Source: Stemphylium vesicarium (Eukaryota > Ascomycota > Dothideomycetes > Pleosporales > Pleosporaceae). From it: a stretch of 13,589 bases of DNA. Below, in pieces: positions 1 through 8,780 of the stretch. The notes under the pieces are model-generated. The model was given only the letters and a program-made list of their open reading frames with translations. It ran no database searches and was not told where the DNA came from. Position numbers and translations under genes: made by a program. The stretch is taken from positions 1-13,589 of the forward strand of contig QXCR01000348.1 of NCBI GenBank assembly GCA_004380135.1. Direction: 5' to 3'. Every line of letters starts with the position of its first letter. Positions within the stretch are counted from its first letter, which is position 1.

Positions 1-10
1 GGGGGGGGGG
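1..10. other. Run of ten G at the window edge
   Basis: Ten consecutive G bases open the window. On the minus strand they are the proline codons that follow the PERW motif of the P450 relic, and the P450 frame stays open through them. They could be real proline codons or a sequencing or assembly artefact at a contig edge; the sequence alone cannot decide. Confidence 0.6.
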
Positions 11-696
11 TTATCAAGCCAGCGTTCGGGCCTAAAGTCGTGCGACTCTGGAGATACGCGCTCATTATGGTGTACGAGGTTGCTGGTCATGCTCAGAGGT
101 GTCCCGGGCGGGATGCTCCATTCGCGCTGGTTGCTGGCGTCGCGGTAAACGCGGGTCTCATCGGGGCAGGTGCGATGCAAGCGGTGGGAAATGGCGTGAC
201 TTAGGCGCACGCCTTCCTGAACGACACTGGTAAAGTAGGGAAGAGACTCAAGTACGATGAGGTGAGCGGCTGCGAAGCATCGCGAATAGCAGCCACCAAT
301 TCGGCCTTGATCCGACGCAATATGTCCGGAGTGGCGAGCGCAAAGTACGTCGTCACGCCTAGAGCCCAAGCAGTAGTGATGGTTCCTGCAGCAACGACGA
401 CTTCGTCCTCTTGCCAGAGACGATCCGTCAACTTGTAATAGTCTCAGAGCTTGCTGTTAAGGGTTTTATAGAAGACGATGCGGCGCGTCTTGTCGTAAGA
501 GTGCGTCTGGTGTGCGTGCTGGATCTCGGCGACCTGACGCTTGACGCCGTTCTGAAGCTGAGAGTACGCGCCCGTTGCCGGACTCAACTTGAGTAGCAGC
601 GAGCCGGGAAGCTTCCTCAGCAGGTTTATCAGCCATCTAAAGTGCCTTAACACGTGCCTAGCTTTACCCAGACTCCGCAACAAACAAATCAATCAA
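1..696 (-). pseudogene. Cytochrome P450 pseudogene, central part
   Basis: Fragment of a fungal membrane-bound haem-thiolate monooxygenase. About 230 codons are present of the roughly 500 usual for the family, covering the I-helix to the PERF region. Visible landmarks on the minus strand: the oxygen-binding I-helix AGTITTAW (about 389-366), the K-helix ExxR as EGVR (E at 216-214, R at 207-205), and FRPERW (36-19). The haem-cysteine loop would lie beyond the left edge. Two breaks are visible: an in-frame TGA at 446-444, and a one-base shift near 252-254, after which the frame runs open to base 1. The Ile where many P450s have Glu/Asp in AGxET may be normal, since trichodiene-oxygenase-like fungal P450s vary there (from memory). 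The 5' part of the gene is missing and an LTR-like sequence starts at about 710. Base composition is ordinary, unlike the AT-rich DNA to the right. Substrate unknown. Confidence 0.85.
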
Positions 697-709
697 ATGT
701 CGCCTGCTG

Positions 710-985
710 TGTAACGGGCTGAACGCCCTTTAGTAGAGCTCCTCGATAGAATCTCGGTAGACGCGTCTAATAGACGCTCAGATCACCTTAGACCAATGTT
801 TATCTAGTAGGTAGATAAATACTAGTATAGATAAACTAATAGCTCCTTATTAAATATAATTATTATATACTTAGCCTTACTATTAGCTATCTACTCCTTA
901 AGTACTCTTAGAGCTAGCTTCTTATATTTTATATTTAATTCTAATTAATAGAGCCTTCCCGCGGAGCTCTATTAACGCGTTACGC
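710..985 (+). repeat. Putative 5' LTR of element A
   Basis: P450 similarity stops near 700 and a sequence starting TGTAACGGGC begins at 710. TGT is a typical start for a Gypsy LTR. The first 80 bp keep normal GC; beyond about 790 the sequence becomes strongly TA-rich. A possible end lies near 985, where a near-palindrome of TTAACGCG occurs (972-990), but no clean ACA terminus or primer-binding site is visible, so the right boundary is a guess. No second copy is present for comparison. Confidence 0.35.
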
Positions 986-1389
986 GTTAAGCTTCTTAAC
1001 TACTACTTTATTACGTACATATAGGTTAACCTACTATATAAGAGTAGTATTATTTATAGTATAAAAGGCTTTTAGATAATAGCTAGATAATCTACTATAA
1101 GATAGTAGGTCTATTTAGTAACCTTTTATAAGAAGTAGTTACTAAAAGTTAACGCGTTATAATAAACTAGTAAAGTAAGTAGTAACTAGCTAAAAGTAAG
1201 TCTTAATAAGAAGCCTTATATAATATCTTTAAAGGCTAAAGACTTAGGTACTAATACTATATAAAAAACCAAAGACTAGTTAGAGCTTTAAGTAAGAGAT
1301 AAATATAAGTCTATTAATAGCTACTAATAAGTCTAAAAATAAGCCTTAGTTAAAGTCCTATTAGATCTCTAAATAGAGATTTAGGCTAT
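986..1389. other. RIP-degraded AT-rich tract, no recognisable gene
   Basis: About 400 bp of TA-rich sequence with stops in all frames. It lies where the 5' leader and the beginning of gag of element A would be expected, but I recognise no domain. The motif TTAACGCGTTA, seen at 972-982, recurs at about 1148-1158. Confidence 0.5.
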
Positions 1390-2317
1390 AATTAAATATT
1401 TCTTATATAAGAGAGGATCTTAACTATTATAAGTATAAAGATAATATAAGTTATTAAGAGCTATAATAAAAGTCTAGTATTAAAATAGTAAAGATTACCT
1501 TAAGTACTTAAAGACTACTTAGAAGGCGCTATAAAGATATAAGCGTATAAAAAGACTAACTTAAGTTCTTATTATAGAAAAGTAGGCTATAAAAAGACCA
1601 ACTTAAGTTCTTATTATAGAAAAGTAGGCTATAAAAAGACTATTTATATAAGTTAATTAAAAAGTAATTAGAAGTCTTATAATTAAGATAAGTAATAACC
1701 TTAATACTAGAGATATCTAATAATTAATTAGAAAATAGATAATAATATTTCTAATCTAAATATAGAGGAGCTAGCTACTTATATAATAGTAAAGAATTAA
1801 GTAGATAGATTAGATAAAGAGATCTTATAGAAGATTACTTAGATACTAAAAGAGAATAGTTAGAAAGAAGCTATAATTAGGCCTATTATTAAGGCTATAG
1901 TTAAGAGGTTAGTAATAATAAATAGTAAAAGTTTACCTAAGTAGAAAAGCCTACTAAAGGCTAACTATAACTCTATCGCTATAATAATAGCGTAGATAAT
2001 AAAAGTATTAAACCTAATAGCTAACTAACTAGAGGCGCTAAAATAGAAGTAGGGCGATAGACGCTTAGACGCCTCGCCTACTCTCGCTACCTCTCCACCA
2101 CCTAAGGCTACTAAAACACCCTAAGCTACTGCGCGCAGGAATAAGTACCCGCACCTTAAACTATTTAACAGGGACCGCACGAGATACTTATTATTCTAGT
2201 ATAAGGTAAAAGCTAAGCTCTATAATAATTATATAGGCGCGTCTAATATAGCCTAGATTAAGTATATAGCTAGTAGGTATATTAATAAAGCCTTAAACGT
2301 CTTACTTCTATAGGTAG
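1390..2317 (+). pseudogene. Degenerate gag of Gypsy element A
   Basis: Relic of a retrotransposon structural (Gag) protein, which would form the cytoplasmic virus-like particle. The relevant frame starts at positions such as 1546 and 2146 (same phase); its stops are TAA/TAG of RIP type. From about 1546 it has a 14-residue repeat, then a charged, helix-like stretch (about 1800-1920), a Pro/Ser/Thr-rich linker (about 2068-2130), and a KYPHLKLFNRDR segment at 2143. That segment recalls the 'YP.P..F.G....Y..F' opening of many fungal Gag capsid domains. The segment that follows, to about 2310, has the expected capsid-like spacing. No zinc knuckle or protease follows; a GC-rich island begins instead. 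The start is not identifiable. This may be the left part of the same element as the pol fragment at 11254-13290, which uses the same frame phase, but that is inference. Confidence 0.55.
1546..1642 (+). repeat. 42-bp tandem repeat, in frame
   Basis: Two full copies (1546-1587 and 1588-1629) and the first part of a third (1630-1642). The period of 42 bp equals 14 codons, and both full copies are free of stops in the gag A frame, encoding a YKKTNLSSYYRKVG repeat. The copies differ at one base, CCA in copy 2 (C at 1599) against CTA in copy 1, which is the C-to-T change at CpA made by RIP. Confidence 0.9.
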
Positions 2318-2640
2318 TGTGATGGGCTACGCCCTAAAAAGAGAGTGCGCTACGCCCAAGTGGGGCTACGCTAAGGCCTGAGAGTCAAGAGACCTCAGAT
2401 GACGATGATAAGTACCGACTACACCAAGACAACGCCTATGCTTTGTTGTCTTGTGCCAGCCTTTTGGCTAAATGGGCGTACTTGTAACACTCAGGCCGAA
2501 GGCCTGCAGTTAGGCGCATTCAGTCCCAACATGTTTGCTTCTTGCACTCGCGCCTTGGCGAAGATACCTACTTTTAACCTGCGCTTCGCGCAAGAGAAGA
2601 GAGGTAAGAACTATTCTTCTTACTACTTACCCCCTTAGTA
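2318..2640 (+). other. GC-rich island, weakly mutated, origin unclear
   Basis: A block of about 320 bp with ordinary GC and many intact CpA and TpG steps, between two heavily TA-converted tracts. Its left part carries GCTACGC three times (2326, 2349, 2365). Two frames are open through part of it. One continues from gag A and encodes SDDDDKYRLHQDNAY-like sequence to a TAA at about 2482. The other starts with ATG at 2399 and runs 79 codons to a TAG at 2636, in phase with the gag B frame that follows. I do not recognise either product. It could be the N-terminal part of gag B, a remnant of gag A, or a leader between them. No copy of B's LTR is found here. Confidence 0.5.
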
Positions 2641-4015
2641 TAGTAATATAGAGCTATCCTCTACTATTCTATTATAGTATAAAGTAAATACTATTACTTA
2701 TAATTACCTCTTATATAATAATTCTTCTTTCTCTAAAGCTAATAGTCTAAAGATAGCTCTCTCTATATAATTAGGCTACTTAGCTAAGATAGTAAGCTAA
2801 AGCTCTAGTATCTTAACTCTACTATAAATATTACGTAAGAAACGCGAATTATAAAAGAAGAATATACTTATAACGCTTATAGAGTATATTTAAGCTATAA
2901 AAGAGTAACGCGATAAACTTCTAGCCCTTTAATAATTACGCGAGCTAGAAGAGGAAGTCGCGCAGCTAGAAGGGCGCGGACAAGGGCCACCCCTAGCTAA
3001 AGCTAACCTTTTGGCGCGGAATCTCGCGACCCGCACTCAGAGCGCAGCCAGCCCAACCGGCTTTGCGCACGTAAGGTATACTTTGAAGCCAAAAGACCTA
3101 GTAGAATATAAGAGAAAAACGATTAAGGAACACCGCGAATTTATCCGCTCTTACGAGATAGTCTTCTAGCTTCTACTTTAAGAGTTCTATGTAGACTATA
3201 ATGAAGTTATCTAGTTAATATAATATTTAAGAAGAGATTTTAAAGAACTTTAGTACGCGCACTTTAAGCGCACTTTTAAAGCGCGTAGAGAGATACTAAC
3301 CTAAGAATACTTTAAATAGTATTTACTAAATTTACTTTTAGACCCTATTAATTATAGCTTTAAAGTAGCTATAGCGCATAGTTATATAATATAGTAAAAA
3401 GACTAAACTATCTAATCTTTTACTACCTATCTTAGCGTATTAGAAGACTAACTTATAGCCTATACTAAAGAGTAAAGAGTCTAATACTTATTTACTAAGC
3501 TAAGGCTAGAGCTATAGTAAGTAATTACTAATTACTACTAGATTCTAGTAATAAGAGAAGACCTTATTATCTTAGTATTAACTCTAGAAAGGAACCTACG
3601 TAGAATACTAGCCGCGCACGAGTAACTTAGCTAAAGCGCATATTGTTATGGGCGGAAAGAGGCCTGCTAACGAGTATGCATTTGCTCCTATGTACAGAAT
3701 AAGAAAGGTAGAGAAAAGAAGTGTAGGTGTCCTCCTTCGTACGGTACTTATCCTTTGCGCTACCTCTACGCTAGCGTTCCGCGCTAGCCTAAAGTAAGAA
3801 GGTAGCAGTACTTAGGCGTAGCCCTTTACACATATAGAGAGAAAAGGAAGAAGCTTACTCTGCCGCCTTTCTCCTATAGCGCACCTAAGAAGATAAAAGA
3901 TAAATATAATATTACTTATTTTAAGTGCTAAAAGAAAGGTTACTATACTAATAAGTATTAAAGTATTAATCTAATTTAGCTACTAGTTAATATTAACTAT
4001 ATAGAAAAAGGCTAA
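2399..4015 (+). pseudogene. Degenerate gag of Gypsy element B
   Basis: Relic of the Gag capsid and nucleocapsid protein. One frame can be followed from ATG 2399 (start tentative) to TAA 4013; internal stops are mainly TAA/TAG of RIP type. In order: an unrecognised N-terminus in the GC island; a coiled-coil-like stretch ending ELEEEVAQLEG (about 2945-2975); a little-mutated linker (2985-3070); a capsid-like domain (about 3080-3600) that includes KTIKEHREFIRSYE; a Cys- and Arg-rich less-mutated region (about 3640-3880); and a CCHC zinc knuckle at 3917-3958. In the knuckle only the second Cys (TGC 3926) survives. The first and third Cys and the His now read Tyr (3917, 3956, 3941), as TGY and CAY codons would after RIP. 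Pol follows in the -1 phase. Confidence 0.75.
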
Positions 4016-6693
4016 GCCTTATTATAAATCTAAAATTAGTAAAGTATATACCTATAGATATTTTACTAGGTATAAAGCGTACGTATAGCGTAAGAGTAAA
4101 CTTAGGCTTAGAAAAGGAACTTAGGGTTATCTTAGATTTCTAAGTAGATATTAGCCTAATTAGCTAAAGAATAGCTATAGAAATAGGTATAACGCCTATT
4201 AAGAACGTAGAACTTCTAAAACTAGAATAGATTAGCGTATAATATTAGAGCACCTACGCGGTATATGCGTTTTAAGTGCGCCTATTAGATAATAATAGCG
4301 TAGAACGCTATACTAATATTACGGCATAAAGAGTAGATAAGGAAGAAATTCCTCTACTTCTAGAAAACCCTTTCTTATTGTAGAAAGATATTTTAATTAA
4401 TTATAACTACTAAAAATAGCGCTAGGGCCTTATAAAAGTAGATATTTATTTAGTAACTACTAATAGCCTTCTAGAAGATATAGAGTATATTAGCTTTACT
4501 ATCTATCTTCTAGAAATACTATAAGCTACTAGTATAAGTTTAGAATACGAGGCGCGCGTGTACAATATTCACGTAGCGTAAGAACTACGCATCTCTAACA
4601 CATTACTAGACTACGCTAATATTTTTAATAATAAGAAAGCTATAACTCTTCTAAGTTATAAGAGCTTAGATTATACGATCTCTATTTAGCTAAGTAAAGA
4701 ACCGCTATATAGACTATTATATACTCTCTCTTCTCGTGAGCTATAGCTACTCTAAGAATATATAGAGGAGGCCCTTTATAAAAGATAGATCTGCTATAGT
4801 ATAAGCCCTATTAGCGCACTAATTATCTTTATACTAAAGAAGAATAGTATACTCTACCTTTATATAAATTATTAAGGCTTAAACTCTATTACTATAAAAA
4901 ATTATTACTTACTACTAATTATTAGAGAGACGTTAGACTACCTATTAGGCGTATAATACTATATAACTCTTAATCTTAAAAATACTTACTACTATATATA
5001 AATTAAATTAAGAGATAAGTAGAAAATAGTCTTTAAAATCTAATATAGGTATTTAAAGTACTTAGTTATACCTTCTAGACTTACTAACGCTCTAGTAAGC
5101 TTTTAAGCCTATATTAATAGGGCTCTAAGTAGGTATTTAGATTATATATGTGTGGTATATCTAGACGATATACTTATATATACCCACGAAGACGATATTG
5201 CGCTACACTAGCGCGCAGTACGCGCTATACTATAATCACTAAGAGAAGCCAAGCTATTTGTAAACCTAAAGAAATACACTTTTGCGGCTAGCGAGGTCCA
5301 TTTTCTAGTGTTTATCGTTATAAGATAAGGCATACGCGCTAATCCTACGAGAGTTAAGACTATTATATAACAGCTAATACTAACTAATATTAGAGAGCTA
5401 TAGTCCTTCTTAGACTTTACGAACTTCTATTACCACTTTATTAAGTATTACACTATAGAGATAGCACCTCTTATAGATATTCTTAAGGGGAAATAAGCGT
5501 TCTATTAGAATAAGGCTATAGATTCTTCTTTTATAAGGCTAAAGAACCGCTTTATATATGCGCCTATTATGCGCTATTTTAACGAGACACTTCTAATCTA
5601 TATTAAGATAGATATATTCACGTTTACTATCTTAGGCATACTATTATAGTTATTTAAAGATAATAAGTAGCACCTAATTACTTTTATTTTAAAGAAACTC
5701 TAGAATATAAAGTTAAATTATAAGGTATATAACTTAGAACTACTATTTATTATATATAGCTTTAAATAGTAGTAGTACTACTTAGAGAGTGTATAGTATA
5801 CTATTTAAGTTTTAACTAATTATAATAACCTACGTTTAATCTACGTAGTATAGAAGCTTAACTTATATTAAGTATACTAGGCTCTATATCTAGAAGCTTT
5901 TAATTTTAAGATAAAGTACTATCTAGAAAATACTAACTCTATAAATAGCCTCTCTAGAAGAGTAGATTATAAGTAGGAAAATCTATCTTTAAATTAGTTA
6001 TTACCTACTCTATAGAAGAAACTTCTAGCAAGAGTAGAGTATAGTAGAGCGAGAGGATCCACACCCGGGCTTAGTCTAGTGGGCGCGTGTGAGATGCACG
6101 TAGCTAACGTTTGCAGAGCCGTGAAGGTCCCTACTACTGGCGCCATGGGATGCATACCATGCGTGCCACGCTCACTAGCTAGGGTACTAGTTAGTAGCAA
6201 ACCTGCGCTAGTAGAGTCGGAAGCTCTAATAGATGTTCTGCTCCAGTTGCAGTAAAGGGACGCCTTTATTTAGCAGCGGGTTGCGGACTCTAAGCGAGTA
6301 ACACGCACTCGAAGTAGCAGAGATGCGCTAGTTTAGCGCATTAATGAAAAGGAAGTCCTAAGATATAATAGCAGGATTTACATTCTAGAGGAACTAGCTA
6401 TTAGGTAGGAGATTTTATCCTAGAACTATAATACGCGCATAGTAGGCTATTTTAGCGTACGTAGGACGCTTAAGCTTATTAGTAGGCTATATTATTAGCT
6501 ATTACTTAGCTATAATATCTAGGAATATTTAAGAACGTGTGCTATATATTAAAGAAGTAAAGCTCTATAATATAGTAATTATAGTAAGCTATGACTACTA
6601 CTAATCCTAAATAATATCTTTAAGGAAATTACTCTTAATTTTATTATAAGGTTACTACTAGTAAAAGATGTAAGAAAAGGTATAGCGGAGGAT
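4000..6693 (+). pseudogene. Degenerate pol of Gypsy element B
   Basis: Relic of the polyprotein that copies element RNA to DNA and integrates it. One frame runs without an indel from about 4000 to 6693. The aspartic protease site is at about 4132-4152, with Asp GAT 4135 kept but the Ser-Gly of DSG lost. RT runs about 4804-5310 with an intact YLDD catalytic box (5158-5169, in VVYLDDILIYT). RNase H runs about 5518-5900 with its first Asp kept (GAT 5611). Next comes a less-mutated linker (6040-6350) of ordinary GC, then the integrase zinc-binding region (about 6355-6560), where one Cys survives (TGT 6538) and the second is TAT (6547). The first residues of the integrase core follow (about 6600-6690), with the expected first Asp read as Asn. 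The rest of the core is missing. Numerous TAA/TAG codons are present and almost no TGA. Confidence 0.9.
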
Positions 6694-6744
6694 TAGTAAT
6701 AGCGGAAGATAGGAACTAGAGTTGAAAGTATATCCATTAGATAT

Positions 6745-6755
6745 AAAGGGGGGAG
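6745..6755 (+). other. Polypurine tract of element B
   Basis: AAAGGGGGGAG lies directly before the LTR start. In LTR retrotransposons such a tract primes plus-strand DNA synthesis, and its place at the 3' end of a pol frame fits. It supports a plus-strand orientation for B. Confidence 0.75.
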
Positions 6756-6803
6756 TTAGACACCGAGGTATTGTCGCTGTCTACTCGTTATTATATACAA
6801 ATG

Positions 6804-6846
6804 CTAGGTTATCTAGAATATTCTATCTTACTAATAGATAACCTAG
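6804..6846. repeat. Inverted repeat in the LTR of B
   Basis: CTAGGTTATCTA (6804-6815) and its exact reverse complement (6835-6846) are separated by 19 bases. A second pair, TACGTAAT (6850-6857) and ATTACGTA (6871-6878), follows. In RNA these could form two successive hairpins. Function unknown. Confidence 0.8.
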
Positions 6847-6930
6847 ATATACGTAATTTCTACGTCATAGATTACGTATACAAGAACGTAATAGCTACAG
6901 TAGTGCTATTCTAGCTAAAAGAGTACTAGT

Positions 6931-6980
6931 GCTTACTTAAGCTTACTAAGGCTTACTTAAGCTTAATTAAGCTTACATTC
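6931..6980 (+). repeat. Five tandem decamers in the LTR of B
   Basis: Five consecutive 10-bp units starting GCTTA at 6931, 6941, 6951, 6961 and 6971. Units 1 and 3 are identical (GCTTACTTAA); the others vary in their last five bases. The array sits just before the LTR terminus. Confidence 0.85.
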
Positions 6981-6985
6981 TAACA

Positions 6986-8780
6986 CTCTCTAATACTTTA
7001 GGTAAGTAATAATAGCTAATAGTTCCTTATTATAAGTATTATAGTTCTTCTCTAGTCCTAAAAGCTTACGTAAATAATAGGCTATAGGATGCTATTAGCC
7101 TTTATATAATTAGCTAGCATATCCTTCTAGTACGAGATCTAATAAGTTAGTCTTAAAGCGTAGGGGTTACCCTAATTAGAATATATAGAAGTATAGTAGT
7201 ATTATACTTATAGTCTTAAGCATCTAGAAGGCGTCTTCTATTTTCTTACTCTATATAAATAGTATATCTTTTCTTATAAGTTTTATTAATAGAATAGTAA
7301 TCTTAGAGTAATTCTTAATAAACTATTAATTAAAGTTTAAGAATTCTAAAAAGAATTATATTTTCTTAACTATCTTTAGTAGTAGCTATTTCTTAACTAC
7401 TTTAATCTTTTTTTTACTTATGCGTACTCTATTAGCTTCTATAATATATTCTAAGAAAGCGACCTCTTTCTTATAGAATTCGCATTTCTTTAGCTTAAGT
7501 CGTAGGTTAAACTAGTCTAGGCACCTTAGTACTATATAGATATATTTAATATATTCTTTTTTATTTTTAGAGTAGATAAGAATATTATCTAAGTATATAA
7601 TAATAAAGATGTCTAAGTAAGCTTATAATACGTTATTAATAAGTTCCTAAAATATTACTAGGGCGTTTATAAGCCTAAAAGGTATAATAGTATATTTATA
7701 ATATCTATATCTTATTTAGAACGCTATCTTCTATTCTTTACCTTTCTTTATATTAATAAAGTAGTATCTATCTTATAGATCTATTACTATAAAGATTCTT
7801 ACTTAAAATAATTAATTCTAAAGGTCTATAATATTTAGTAGTAGGTATTAATTCTTTACTATAATATTATTAAGCTTGCGATAGTTAACGCATATTCTTA
7901 GTAGTCTCTTCTTCTTTAGTACGAAGAGTATTAGAAATCCCGCTAGTAATATAGAAGGTCTAATATATTCTTTTTTTAGATTCTTATTTAGCTACTTTCT
8001 TAGTATTTTAAGTTCTATCTCTAATAGTTAATATATTAAACTAAAGGGTAAAGTTTTCTCTTTTTCTAGGATAATTTTATAATTCTAGAGTTAATACTTT
8101 AGTAAGGCTTTACTATCTACTACTTCTATAAAGAGGTGCTTAAATTCTTTATACTCTTTTAGAATATTAGGAGTTATATATTTCTTTAAAACTCTAACTT
8201 TGTAATTTAGAGGTGCCTTACTAGTATCTATTAAGTTAAACTCTTATATCTTAAGGCTATTCTTATATAAGGTTTACTATTCTTTAGTAATATTATAAAC
8301 TTTTATCTTATTTACTATTAAAATTAGTTAATATATAAGCTAGCTTATAGTTGCGTCTAGTTTATAGCACTTAAATAAGAACTTCTTTAGCTTCTAGTTA
8401 ATCTATAGGTTATATTCTTATAGCTAAGAAAGTCCTAATATAATATCGTAGGTAGCTAGTCTAAAGACGTCTAAGTCTATCCTTTCTTAGTACTCTTAGA
8501 TACTAAGCGTCACGTTAGTGACCTCGTATGTAATCTTACTTTCTTCTAGTATTAGTTATCTATTAGTAATCTATAGTAGGTAGGACTAATATTTCTATAG
8601 TAGTTAAAGTCTAGCTTTATCTACTACGTGCGCTAAAATATAGTTCGCTTCTAATCCCGAATCTACTAAAGTATGCATCTATACTCTATTAAGCTATACT
8701 AGTAGCTTAATAAGTTCTAAGGGATTTACTATATTAATCTTCTTAGCTAGGCCTTTTTAGCTATTTACTAGTCTAAAAAA
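6986..8780 (-). pseudogene. Degenerate pol of Gypsy element C, truncated
   Basis: Relic of the protease-RT-RNase H polyprotein, in one phase with no indel from the frameshift site at 8774-8780 down to 6986. The aspartic protease motif is intact as VDSG (Asp GAT 8663-8661, then TCG GGA). RT begins near 8000, with GFLILFVLKKK from 7940, a CVNYRKLN motif, and the catalytic box YLDN at 7595-7584. The second catalytic Asp has become Asn (GAT to AAT, the G-to-A change expected at TpG). RNase H (about 7330-6986) includes NKELLAIITYLKY and then stops at the junction with the LTR of element B. Integrase is absent. Internal stops are mainly TAA/TAG. The product would have been made as a gag-pol fusion by -1 frameshifting, if the heptamer is real. 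Confidence 0.88.

Larger units (their letters stand above)
2399..6985 (+). mobile_element. Ty3/Gypsy retrotransposon relic B
   Basis: Plus-strand LTR retrotransposon in Gypsy order: gag, protease, RT, RNase H, integrase. It ends with a polypurine tract (6745-6755) and a 3' LTR (6754-6985). Integrase is cut short at about 6693, only about 50 bp before the polypurine tract, so most of the catalytic core was lost by internal deletion. No 5' LTR is found in the window, so the left boundary is uncertain. Its right end abuts the RNase H of element C on the opposite strand, which argues that B inserted into C. It is heavily mutated by RIP and cannot encode functional proteins. Confidence 0.75.
6754..6985 (+). 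repeat. 3' LTR of element B
   Basis: About 232 bp bounded by inverted ends: GTTAGA at 6755-6760 and TCTAAC at 6979-6984, followed by A 6985. The first base of the expected TGT now reads A. The first ~30 bp are GC-normal, the rest TA-rich. It contains a 12-bp perfect inverted repeat and five tandem decamers. The right end coincides with the point where RNase H coding on the minus strand resumes. CTCTC at 6986-6990 is a candidate target-site duplication, but its partner is not found. Confidence 0.75.

Noticed and set aside
411..596. Plus-strand open frame of 61 codons
   Set aside because: It is antisense to the P450 relic, whose motifs are clear on the minus strand.
780..1700. Left region as the missing integrase of element C on the minus strand
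   Set aside because: Minus-strand translation shows no zinc-binding or catalytic integrase motif, whereas the plus strand has an in-frame repeat and gag-like motifs.
5994..6200. Minus-strand open frame of 68 codons
   Set aside because: It lies opposite the less-mutated linker between RNase H and integrase of element B, which reads in phase on the plus strand.
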